From assembly GCA_022457155.1 (NCBI GenBank), contig JAJGOT010000133.1:194501-258500 (forward strand): a stretch of 64,000 nucleotides of DNA. Direction: 5' to 3'. Shown here piece after piece: positions 11,975 through 23,416 of the stretch. Under the pieces are notes generated by a model. The model ran no database searches and was not told the origin of the DNA. It saw nothing but the letters and a program-made list of their open reading frames with translations. Both the position numbers and the translations under genes were made by a program. The stretch is from Cladopsammia gracilis. Lineage: Eukaryota > Cnidaria > Anthozoa > Scleractinia > Dendrophylliidae. Position 1 is the stretch's first letter. Each line of letters starts with the position of its first letter.

Positions 11975-13640
11975 CGCTAAATAGGATCCATCGTTCCCAT
12001 TACTTAAAGCCGTTAAAACAAAATGGAACGCCAGTTCCTGTTCGATTAAAAGCGAAGCTTATTGCGGTTTAAAAACGGAACAATAGTTCCCATTCAGTTG
12101 AAATAGGAACAGTTTGATTAGGAACAAACTTGTTCCTTTGTGACGCTATTAGGATCCTTTTAAACAAAATGGGAACGGCAAGTAGTCAATTAGGAACAAC
12201 ACGTTCCTCATTGCGCATCAGAGAAGGCTTAATCGGAACAACTGGTCCTCATTGTCGATGTCAACAGCATAATATGCTAGTTAACAGGAACGAAGTGTTC
12301 CTTATTGGGTTAAGTGGGCAGTCAAATTAGGAACATTTGTTCTCTTTTCTCTCAAAAGGGAACAGATAGAAAAATCGGAACAACCCAAAAAGGACCTTTT
12401 GTTCCTAAACAGATGATAACGGAACCAGCTGTTCCTTTTCACCTCAATAAATAGGAACTTCGTGTTCCTAAGTGCTACAAATAGGAACCATTTGTTCCTT
12501 TTCACTTGAGAGTAAATAGGAACACGAGTTCCTATTTGCTACAAATAGGAACCATTTGTTCCTTTTCACTTGAGAGTAAATAGGAACACGAGTTCCTATT
12601 TGCTACAAATAGGAACCATTTGTTCCTTTTCACCTGAGAGTAAAAAGGAACACGAGTTCCTGTTTGTTACAAATAGGAACCATTTGTTCCTTTTCACCTG
12701 AGTAAATAGGAACACGAGTTCCTATTTGCTACAAATAGGAACCATTTGTTCCTTTTCACCTGAGAGTAAATAGGAACACGAGTTCCTATTTGCTACAAAT
12801 AGGAACCATTTGTTCCTTTTCACCTGAGAGTAAATAGGAACACGAGTTCCTATTTGCTACAAATAGGAACCATTTGTTCCTTTTCACCTGAGTAAATAGG
12901 AACAAGAGTTCCTATTTGCTACAAATAGGAACCATTTGTTCCTTTTCACCCGAGAGTAAATAGGAACACGAAGTTCCTATTTGCTACAAATAGGAACCAT
13001 TTGTTCCTTTTCACCTGAGTAAATAGGAACACGAAGTTCCTATTTGCTACAAATAGGAACCATTTGTTCCTTTTCACCTGAGAGTAAATAGGAACACGAG
13101 TTCCTGTTTGTTACAAATAGGAACCATTTGTTCCTTTTCACCTGAGAGTAAATAGGAACACGAGTTCCTATTTGCTACAAATAGGAACCATTTGTTCCTT
13201 TTCACCTGAGAGTAAATAGGAACAAGAGTTCCTATTTGCTACAAATAGGAACCATTTGTTCCTTTTCACCTGAGTAAATAGGAACACGAGTTCCTATTTG
13301 CTACAAATAGGAACCATTTGTTCCTTTTCACCTGAGTAAATAGGAACAAGAGTTCCTATTTGCTACAAATAGGAACCATTTGTTCCTTTTCACCCGAGAG
13401 TAAATAGGAACACGAAGTTCCTATTTGCTACAAATAGGAACCATTTGTTCCTTTTCACCTGAGTAAATAGGAACTTCGTGTTCCCAAGTACAACAAAGGG
13501 AACAATTTGTTCCGAATTTGCAAATCTTTGTTCCTTTTAAGGATTTGCGAAGGAACAAAAGTTCCTTTTTGTACAAATTTAATTTGTTCCTAAAGTAACA
13601 AAAGGAACAAAAAGCAAAAATAAGCGGAACACTTGATTTT
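11975..13640. repeat. GGAAC/GTTCC satellite, unit about 60-64 bp
   Basis: A regular array of about 15 units spans about 12508-13475. Each unit pairs two inverted motifs: AGGAACACGAGTTCCT, and AAATAGGAACCATTTGTTCC. Two unit lengths alternate (CCTGAGAGTAAAT, 64 bp; CCTGAGTAAAT, 60 bp). On both sides (from about 11975 and to about 13625) single GGAAC or GTTCC motifs keep recurring at irregular spacing, as in a decayed edge of the same array. No gene is present. Confidence 0.95.
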
Positions 13641-13850
13641 TGAAAAACCTCTTATATTTTGAGTCGCATCACTTAAAATCCTAAGTTGAAAATGTTTTAA
13701 TGTGAAGAGTAGCCCAATAAGACCTAGCACAAAATACCAAGTTAAAATGTTGTGTTTAAAGCCAAAATTCTTGCTATCATTACTTTTGGGGAATGTATAT
13801 GATGGTGGTGATAAAACGATGCATTAACAAAGTATAAAACAACATATTAA

Positions 13851-14392
13851 GGTATCACTGTACCACAAAATACCACTTTGCTTTTGTGCCTCTTTACAAC
13901 TATATATTTTCTGAAAACTTAATACGAAAACGTATTTTATTTTTAAGAAAAGCGATTAATACGTTTAGAATATAGCGAGTGATTTCTAGAGATACATCTT
14001 TCATAGGAGTTCCGCTTCAGTCGGAAATGATTTGAAGAAGGAGATGAACATCGTACCAAGTAATTAACGGCTTTGTCTAAAATACCGCGTTTCGATTATT
14101 ATCTTTTGATTTCGTTCAAATGTTATGGGCAGTTAAATGCAGAGGAATATATGTCCTTCGAAGATTAGTTATGAAAATTCCCGGACACGGTTGGTTCATC
14201 TCCTTCTTTAGATTTCTTTTGGCTGGAGCAGAACTCAATCATGTGAAAAATGTACTTTTGAAAATCACTAAAGACATGTTTTCGTAATCTTTAATTATTA
14301 AGATATAGTTTGTTGGGGTTTTAATGAGACATAGAGCAATAAAAAGACATGAATCAAAAGCAAAGCGATTTTTTGGGTGGTTTCCTGATACC
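13851..14392. mobile_element. TTAA-flanked MITE (542 bp)
   Basis: TTAA at 13847-13850 and 14393-14396 flank inverted ends beginning GGTATCA. The similarity continues inward (ACTTTGCTTTTG at the left against CAAAAGCAAAGCG at the right) and there is an inner inverted pair, GAAGGAGATGAACATC (about 14035) and GGTTCATCTCCTTCTT. The TTAA site and lack of coding fit a piggyBac-type non-autonomous element. It ends 33 bp before the D8C exon. Confidence 0.75.
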
Positions 14393-14425
14393 TTAATTAA
14401 ATACATTTCATGACAATCCCCACAG

Positions 14426-14806
14426 GTTTACCACCTGAGTGCAGCCCCTCAAATTACAACGTTCTTAATGAGGCCAACAGATACTGGAGCTATAAAAGTA
14501 ACAACATTCTCTGCGACCAGGATGTTATTGTTAGTAATGACTGGTACCGCTTTGCCGGGGAAGCTGGAACAATAATGGCACCTTACTGCATCCCAATGGC
14601 AAGTTGCAGCACACATAGGACTGCCTGGATAAATGGCGTTTATCCCAGCGTAGCTTACACGACAGTTTCAACAACTGTGTGTATGCACTGGGGATCAAGT
14701 TGCTGTTCTAAGAGTTATCCAGTTGACATAACAAATTGCAAAGGGTTCTACGTGTACAAGTTACAAAGGCCAAATGTATGTTCTGAACGCTACTGTGGTG
14801 TCACAG
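14426..14806 (+). CDS. Host gene exon: D8C (uromodulin-like) domain
   Basis: The 381-bp exon encodes a whole D8C domain, known from uromodulin, GP2 and OIT3. The marks are CDQ...DWYRFAGEAGT (residues about 31-45), C-x-T-H then AWINGVYPSV, CMHWGSSCC, and the closing CKGFYVYKLQRP with C-x3-YC. The cysteines expected for the domain are present. It is bounded by CCCACAG and GTAACT and is phase 1-1, the same as the EGF exons. D8C domains are extracellular and usually occur next to EGF domains, which agrees with the exons that follow. Confidence 0.85.
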
Positions 14807-14861
14807 GTAACTGGTCAGCGGACTAACTAGCTAATACTGACTTTCTGGATGTATAGCTGAC

Positions 14862-14862
14862 A

Positions 14863-14893
<31 letters not shown>

Positions 14894-14894
14894 A
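14862..14894. repeat. (GATT)n microsatellite
   Basis: Six or so GATT units shortly after the D8C donor. Confidence 0.9.
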
Positions 14895-15154
14895 AATTGA
14901 AAAATGCAAATCTTTTTTGCTAGAAATGGAAATATGATATAACAAGAGGCTACTATTGTAGCCTACACTCATGCGCTTGCGTAAGCAAGTTTTATGGTTT
15001 GTTTTGAACGGGTCACGCACCCCTTCCCCCCTCAACGAATTTTGCGTGACACACTAAAGAACACGCTAAAACATGTTTTTTAAGTCGTGAATACGACTTA
15101 TTGCGATCACTGGAGAAAAGTCACTCGCTCATCGTAAACTTTAGGAACACTGTT

Positions 15155-15257
15155 TGACATGCGCCGGTTCTCGTCTGATCACCGAAGTTAAGCCCTGTCG
15201 TGCGAGGTTAGTACTTGGATGGGTGACCGCTTGGGAATATCTCGTGTCGTAGGCTTA
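15155..15257 (+). pseudogene. 5S rRNA-derived pseudogene
   Basis: The 3' three quarters match 5S rRNA: GGTTCTCGTCTGATCACCGA, then GAAGTTAAGC (A-box), GTTAGTACTTGGATGGGTGA and CCGC (C-box), and the end CGTGTCGTAGGCTT. The first 25-30 nt (TTAGGAACACTGTTTGACAT) do not match, and several substitutions are present inside. A run of T follows at about 15261. It may be a retro-copy or part of a 5S-derived SINE; the internal promoter boxes look largely kept. Confidence 0.85.
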
Positions 15258-15439
15258 TCATTTTTCTTTCCTTCACTCCCTTTCATTTTTCATTTTTTTG
15301 GTTCCGTCAAGGAGCCACTTGTCCTGAGGAGGGCAAACTGAAGCCAAACGGTCATGAAAACATAGCATACCTTCGACGATATTCCAACGACAACGAATGG
15401 GCGACGAAGTTCGTCTGTAATTTTCATTTTCGCTATTAA

Positions 15440-16158
15440 GGTTACAGTGTACCTTCAGATCGAAAATTTATTAATAATTTTTTTTGGCGTTAAAATAAAG
15501 TTTACAGAATGAACTTTCATCCAAAAAAAAAAGTATCGAAAAATAGTAAAAATTGACGGAGAAATGACGGTATAACTTTTGTGGGCGGAGTTTGTTTATT
15601 AAGCGATATGTTTATTTAAGCGCCGTTTTCTCAAAGTTAATTTTTCGCTTGTTGGGGACACTTTAAAGAGCTACAACTCAAAGGGAATTTGCTCGATTTT
15701 CCTTAAATTTGGACAGAAGCTAGGCTAACATATAATCAACAAAAACGTGTCGGCGAATTTCTTAATTCCGAAAACTTTTTCGTCAAGAGGCATTTCCGTG
15801 CGATCATTCCAATTTTTTTTCTTCCCTTTTCGAAAATATTCTGTAACTTTTCACTGCAATTGAATATGGAAAATCGCCGACACGTTTTCTTAGCGCTTCG
15901 TGTCCGGAAACCCGAGAACAAATCAAATTAGCAAAATATAATAATCGCTTTGAGTTATAGCGTTTTAAAGCTGATTCGGACGTTCGAAATTAGACGTCGT
16001 AAAAAATTCGACAATTCATTTTATTACCAAATGGTTTCCATATTTAGATAGCCAGCTCTATAAGCTTTAATTTGATATCTGGGTTTAGGTATGTTAAGTG
16101 TAATCTTAAGACACTAGAGCTGTTATACTGGAGACACCCCCGAAGGTACACTGTAACC
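15440..16158. mobile_element. TTAA-flanked MITE (719 bp)
   Basis: TTAA at 15436-15439 and 16159-16162 flank exact inverted ends GGTTACAGTGTACCTTC / GAAGGTACACTGTAACC. It is AT-rich inside, without a transposase. TTAA duplication suggests piggyBac-type mobilisation. Confidence 0.85.
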
Positions 16159-16199
16159 TTAAACACATTCCTTCGTGTTAGCATGTTTTATAATTATTT

Positions 16200-16660
16200 C
16201 CTCAAAACTAACCAGAACACAGAGAAAAGTGAATCACAAATTGATATCAACATAAATTCTCACCAAAAAATTGTAATTTCTTTTACGGTAAAGTCCCTCA
16301 TCTGTAAGAAATCTGCTTCTTCGGTTTTGATCGCCCCGCACTGATAGCAGCGTATGAATTTCCTTGAAGCAAGATTCAGTTGCTGAAAGCTCTCCTTTTT
16401 CTCCACTATAGCGGCTTTGGGTATTCTTTAAAACTTTCTCTTTCCATTTTGAATATTTTAAATGTGAGTTATTAATGCGATGACACGAAACTACGGTTTT
16501 AAAAACCAAGCACATGCCGAGCGCGGCAGCCATTTTTGTAGAATATGTTGGTGACCCGAGGACCCGGTCACTAAAATATGCGTGCATAAACTTGCATGCA
16601 AAATCGTGACACAACAAATAATAAAAATAATAACAAGAAAAACGGAGCCGAAACCTTACC
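16200..16660. repeat. Dispersed repeat, copy 1
   Basis: The part around ATTGATATCAACATAAATTC and CCACTATAGCGGCTT is shared with a copy at about 30330-30600, in the same orientation with about one fifth of bases changed. Confidence 0.7.
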
Positions 16661-16779
16661 TCATGCCGCTACGCGCATGAGTAATTAAACATTCTGTTGC
16701 TTTTGGTAGCGTTTTAAATGTTTTTCACCGAAAAAGGTGAAAAACACGCATTTGTATATTCCAGAATGGCTTATCCTCA

Positions 16780-17000
16780 TGCTACTTATGACGTCATAAC
16801 TCGTTACCATAGGAACCGATTGTCACGAAACCTTATCAAAATGTGTCTCTAGAATAAATGAACAGCTACTGAAGACGGCATGTTTTGTTCTAATAAATGC
16901 TCTTGAAACAATCTGAGGAAAACCTTAAGTGAGTGGTATCCACCCCACCCCCCTCCCTTGTACGTCTGTACGTCTGAGGGTTTTAACTTAAAAGTTGTAA
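16780..17000. repeat. Dispersed repeat related to 18060-18480 and 22330-22580
   Basis: Shares ATGACGTCATAACTCGTTACC, GCTACTGAAGACGGCAT and the C-rich CCACCCCCCTCCCTTGTACG end with the copy at 18300-18480. Confidence 0.7.
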
Positions 17001-17073
17001 AGCCTCTACATCAAGGTACATACATTCACAGGTTTGTATATCCCTTTCCAATCATTCGTTCTAATCTTCATAG

Positions 17074-17154
17074 ATATGAATGATGCGTGTGAAGTTACCG
17101 GTGGCTCCTGGAAATGTTGTCCTGGCTATAGCTACAATGGATCCTTTTGCAATG
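17074..17154 (+). CDS. Host gene exon: short EGF-like segment
   Basis: An 81-bp exon, phase 1-1, between an AG acceptor (ATCTTCATAG) and a GTGAGT donor, encodes DMNDACEVTGGSWKCCPGYS and then a glycosylatable NGS and a final Cys. It has the C-terminal pattern of an EGF domain (G-S-W-x-C-x-P-G-Y) but only four cysteines, so it lacks the middle of the domain. It may be a shortened EGF or part of a domain split differently. Removing or keeping it does not change the frame. Confidence 0.6.
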
Positions 17155-17159
17155 GTGAG

Positions 17160-18790
17160 TCGCAAATGTTCTTGCATTCTAATGCCGTTATTTGTGGACC
17201 TCCTTGTCAATAGTTTTAAGAAAATAAGAATGTGTAATACAATCTTATAAAAATGGCTTATGCCACGACTTTTTTAAAAAGCAAAAACTCCAGCATAATT
17301 CTATTGTAGAAATTCGATTTATTAATCTTTAATAGCAATTTTCATGAAATTTCTATTAAATAGCTTTCATCTTTATAATCATCCTGCGAGCAGAGCCTTT
17401 CGTTTGCTCGAAACGAAGCAAGAAAGGCTCTGCCGAAATCGTGCCAAATATTTATTGAGAATGCTAAGCTGTTGCTTGGATAGAATTTTAAGCCCAGGCC
17501 GAATTGAGTGGGCCGTAAAATTCACGTGGTCTCGCTACATGTCAAATTTGTGCAACAAATTTGTCGTCTCTTTACAATCCCAGAAACAAAAGGTTTAATA
17601 TCAAGTGAAAGTGCGTTTCCGCCAAGAACTCCGTTCAAATAAGCAAAAGAAATTTGGGAGTAAAAAGGGATTCGTGTCATCATTTTGCTTCCACGCAGTG
17701 GGCTCAGCTTTCATCGTCGGTTTCTCAATAAAATACCGTATTTATAATAAACGCCGGGTATAATAGAGGAAGTTGTAAGAGAGCCCCTCAAACATTTATT
17801 TGTGGTATAATAAACTTAACATTTAAGGGTAAGGTACACGGCTGCCAAGAAAAACGAATAATAGCCCTTTCTTAAAAAATGGCGGGCGAGAAAAAAACTG
17901 CTGATTCAAAGAAACGCCGGATCCGCTAAGCCAAGTTTGAAGTAAACGCCGGGGCGTTTAATTGAGAAAACACGGTAGTGCTTGTGCTGTTGAAAACAGG
18001 TTTGGCGAGAAAAACCAGCGTTGCTTACCCAAACTTAGGGGCTGTGGCGACTTCAGAGACTCGACACAATTTCGGCATAATCCTTGGACTTACACAGAAA
18101 CTTATACCCACACCGTGGTAAAAGGGGAGTGGTGGTTGTAGACTCACCCCCCTCCCTCTTTACCTCTAATAGATAGCTTGTGATGTGCTCTACAAGATAA
18201 GGGAAATATTATGGGTTATGGCACTGCTGGGGGTCCGTGAAGTCATCCAAAATGGCCGCCAAGGTGGCTGCCATGTTGAATTTCACTAAAAATGACTTGA
18301 TCTCATGTTACTTATGACATCATATCTCGTTACCGTAGCAACCGATTATCGCCAAAGTGCACAAAAATGAAGGATCAACGAATAGCTACTGAAGACGGCA
18401 TACGCTAAAAAATTGGAGGTAAACCTTAAGGGGGTAGACTTCACCCCCACCCCCCTTGTACGTCCGAGGGTTAAGAAGTAAGGAGGTAAAGTCAACTTAC
18501 TTTTTTTCCTAATTTACATGTACTAACTTACTAGAGAGGACGCCCACTCAAAAGTCACCGAAATAAGTTTGTCTTTAAACTCAAGACGTGTGCGGGGTTA
18601 ATATATGCAATCGAACCGGTTGTTTCTAGAAAACAATTCCTAATTCTCAACATGATTGATTCCTTTGTTATTTAAATTTCCATGGGTTCTTTTAACATTT
18701 TCACACATATATGTTTCAAACGCTGTGAAAGTGTCCACCGAAGTCCCGATTTTTAGCTGTCATGTTATCATCTTTTATATTTTTCTTCAA
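17160..18790. other. Intron; dispersed repeats
   Basis: No exon seen. From about 18060 to 18480 lies a repeat (landmarks ACACCGTGGTA, AAAATGGCCGCCAAGGTGG, GCTACTGAAGACGGCATA) that is present in inverted orientation at about 22330-22580 and partly at 16780-17000. Confidence 0.6.
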
Positions 18791-18792
18791 AG

Positions 18793-18915
18793 ATATCAAC
18801 GAATGCACGGCCAATACGCATGACTGCCATGCATCGGCGACTTGCACCAATACCGAGGGTTCGTTTACTTGCTTCTGCATCGAGGGATACACAGGTGATG
18901 GAACAGCATGCAACG
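18793..18915 (+). CDS. Host gene exon: calcium-binding EGF-like domain (copy A)
   Basis: A 123-bp phase 1-1 exon with start DINEC, all six cysteines, and ending CFCIEGYTGDG. It has acceptor TTCTTCAAAG and donor GTAAGT. The exon and at least 80 bp of following intron (GGCCGGTTTACACGATACG and onward) are repeated 579 bp further on, so this and the next exon arose by a recent tandem duplication. Confidence 0.85.
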
Positions 18916-19371
18916 GTAAGTTATGAAATAAGGCCGGTTTACACGATACGATTTGTTGAGGTCCCTAAGGGTTTTGAGGCACCATGGCAAGGGACCCTGT
19001 CTGTCTGTCATGCTGCAAACTTCGAGCAGAATTGAATGAAATGATCAAACGTTATTCCGGCGATTGCCACTTTGAGCGTTCTGCTGACCCGGCGTGTATT
19101 ATACGCTGATTTAACAGCGCTTGGACTGGCTAAATTCTCGTGTCGTTATAACCGAGGCATTTTGTTTGCGTTCACAGGAAAAGTTTGGTAAATTTAAATT
19201 ATTCAATATTACGCTATTAGATCGACTGTGTCACCATAGTCGCTCCAAAGCCGAACTTAATTGCATAAGTTTAGCCGTCTAAATCGCAAGAAAGAGAACT
19301 ACGGCGTCTAAATTGGCCTTACGAGTTTTGATATAATTATTATCTATGCAACGTTTTTTTTTCATCGTGAG

Positions 19372-19494
19372 ATGTTGACGAATGCATGGCCAATACACAT
19401 GACTGCCATGGATCAGCAACTTGCACCAACACTGTAGGTTCGTTTACTTGCTACTGCAACAAGGGATACATAGGTGATGGAACAGCATGCAACG
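19372..19494 (+). CDS. Host gene exon: calcium-binding EGF-like domain (copy B)
   Basis: A 123-bp phase 1-1 exon, start DVDEC, six cysteines, ending [11 protein letters not shown], with donor GTAAGT. It is the duplicate of the exon at 18793; the two differ at a minority of codons, and the intron just after the donor is alike in both. Being symmetric in phase, the extra domain leaves the frame intact. Confidence 0.85.
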
Positions 19495-19499
19495 GTAAG

Positions 19500-20635
<1,136 letters not shown>

Positions 20636-22329
20636 TTAAGAGCCAGTCCACGAATGAGTCAAGGATTTTTGGAAATGGCCAGAAACAACCCTAACTCAAA
20701 CTTGGTGTGGTGAAAGGTAGTCATGAGCAAGTAATCAAATCGATATTATTTTGTCTTTTAAATCTCATATGATCACGTGACAGCTAATTAAATTTTGACC
20801 CCCCAGGGAGCCGGTTTTGACCATTGAATTTTGTAAAATTAACCAACTTTGCAGGTCCCTGATCATATCAAAAGCAGCAGAATCTTTAAATGTAATAACA
20901 TGTCTTTGCTAGCCAACCCTTCTCCTTTTAAAATATAACAACATTATTCTCAGATTTTGCTTAACAGCTGAGAAATAGTTTTGAACAAAGAGGGTGGTTT
21001 GGTGGTGCTGAAAAATTACCAAAATTACCCAATTTCAGTTGATGTTTTCGGCCAAAGTGGTCAAAATTTTTTAACCTTTTATATTCCTAAGTAAAGTCAG
21101 GATATTGTATTTTCATAATATCGAAAAACTTCTGCGGGCAAATCACTTTTAGGTTTTGTTCGAGATTGTCAAAAATTGACAATTTACTGAAATGGCCATA
21201 TTTGCTCACCGACAAATGGGTCACATAAAATCAGCTTTGAAACTGGAAACTCAAATTATTACTGTATAAAATACCATTAAGGTTAGAAAAGTACATTTCA
21301 TTTAGAAATAATTTCCAGCTTTGAATTTTGCTGAAATTGGTTTTTAAAGAGCAGCCGGTATCCTTTTCCCATTCCTTCACCGACGAATTATACGCGATTC
21401 TATTCTTATGAGAAGGAAAAAGTTCAACAATATAGATTATAATCTTACACTCATTTTACCGATTTCGTTTTGTTTTAATCCACAAGTGAAAGACAAGAAA
21501 TTAAAACGACTAATTATTATCTTGGACTGAAAACGGTGAAGGTGAACCGGTAGAAATAGACTAAAAAACTGCGTGACCATGGCGTGACGCCGACGCACGG
21601 GCTTTTGCTGAATATTTTCAGTTATCCACAGGAAATTTAAATCTAAAATTTTCTATTTGAAACGGGGAAAACCAAACAATATTTTATTTTAAATATGTCT
21701 TTTAAATTGTCTAACTCAGTGCTATTTGTTGCCCGGTTCTTGTTAGATTGTCGCGTTTAAATCAAGATTAAGTTTCGTGAAACGCATCGTAACAAACAAC
21801 ACAGTTTTTCTCGCAAACAGCATAAATTAACATTCCAACGTGATAACCCTGTTTCATTCTGATTATTAGATTGTTGCAAGCTCGTGGCAAAATTTTAACT
21901 GTAAAGCATCTCTTTATAAGCAGATTGCCGGGAAAAAAGAACGAATCTTTACTTTGCCTTGATCTGTCGAAAATAGAATAGTATATAAGCTTAAAAAAGA
22001 TGATGAAATCAGACGTTTAATTTCGACAAAAGAAAGAAGCCTGTGATCGAGATATGCGTCATAAGTAACATGTGGTCAAGATTTTTATTCTTGGGCCATC
22101 GAAGTTTGATGAATAAGTTCAATATGTTTATCACCGCGGTTTGTGTTCTATTTCTCATCAAACATGTGGTCAAGCCATTTTTGAACAAAAATTCGTATTT
22201 TTCACCTTTTTTCAGTGAAAAAACATATAAAATGCTACCAAACGCATTAAAATGTTTAATTGTATGTTATTTTGAATCTCTAGCCAACAATATTTGCAAT
22301 TTCCACGCTTTCCCGATAAATTTGAATTT

Positions 22330-22580
22330 TTAGTAAAATCCAAGATGGCGGCCGTCTTGGCGGCCATTTTGGATGACGTCGCGGACCCCAGCAGCGTCAC
22401 AACCCATAATATTTACCTTTTCTTGTAGAGCACATCGCGGGCTATCTATTAGATGTAAAATATTTCCGAAATATTGCAACATCGCAAAAACCTAAGGGGA
22501 GGTGCAACAACCTCCCCCCCCCCCCCCCCCCCCCCACCTTGTACCACGGTGGGGGTATACGTTTGTGTGTAAGTCCGAGG
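22330..22580 (-). repeat. Dispersed repeat, inverted copy
   Basis: Inverted relative to 18060-18290: GGCGGCCATTTTGGATGACGTC, AACCCATAATATTTACC and CCACGGTGGGGGTATACG are shared on opposite strands. It contains a run of about 22 C residues (22514-22535). Confidence 0.75.
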
Positions 22581-22659
22581 GTTAAAACAACTGAACTTAC
22601 ACTTCAGCGACAGAAGAATGGAATCTCGCTGATCCCGAAAAATCACTAATTACTATTAA

Positions 22660-23416
22660 GGCCGGCACACATTAGGGGACATGTTGAGGGGACATGAAGC
22701 GGGGACATGTTGCAGCGACAGTTTTCCTCGTGTGACATCCCTGTTTTGCGAAAACGTTCTGTTGTGAGGACACAATTTTGTCCCCGCAACATGTTGCATG
22801 AAATTCAGCTGGTTTGAATTCGTGCGTCATGAAGCGGGGACAAAATGACCCCCATTTCGATGTCGCATCGTGTGCACATCGTGTGCAAACTGTCCCCGGA
22901 CTTTCCGCTAGAAAATAGAACTGAACCAATAAAAACGCGCCATTGATTATCCCATTACACTACTGCACACACTAGGGGACATTTTGCGGGAACATAAAGC
23001 GGGAACAGGCCTCTTCATGTGCACAGCATAGGCGCATTGTACAGGGACAGAAGGAAAAGCTGGTGCACACAAAGCGGATTGAGGTATAAAATCACAAATG
23101 TCACTGAGGGAGCCTGCTACTGAAGGCTCATGGGATAATCAATGGCGCGTTTTTATTGGTTCATTTCTATTTTGTGGCGGGGACAGTTTGCAAGAGCGGT
23201 GCGCACGATGCGACATCGAAATGGAGGTCATTTTGTTCCCGCTTCATGACACACGAATTCAAACCAGCTGAATTTCATGCAACATGTTGCGGGGACACAA
23301 TTTTGTCCCGCAACAGAACTTTTTCGCAAAAACGGGGATGTCACACGAGAACAACTGTCGCTGCAACATGTCCCTGCTTTATATCCCCGCAACATGTCCC
23401 CTAGTGTGTACCGGCC
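22660..23416. mobile_element. Palindromic MITE with about 280-bp arms
   Basis: The ends are GGCCGGCACACATTAGGGGAC and the complement of GTCCCCTAGTGTGTACCGGCC. The arms (22660-22945 and about 23125-23416) share GCAACATGTTGC, AAATTCAGCTGGTTTGAATTC and AATGGCGCGTTTTTATTGGTTC in inverted order. The left flank is TTAA; the right flank is TTTTAA, so the duplication is imperfect. It sits inside the larger TTAA element. Confidence 0.8.

Noticed and set aside
12508..13475. CRISPR-like array
   Set aside because: The units are contiguous with no unique spacers, and the genome is eukaryotic; it is a satellite.
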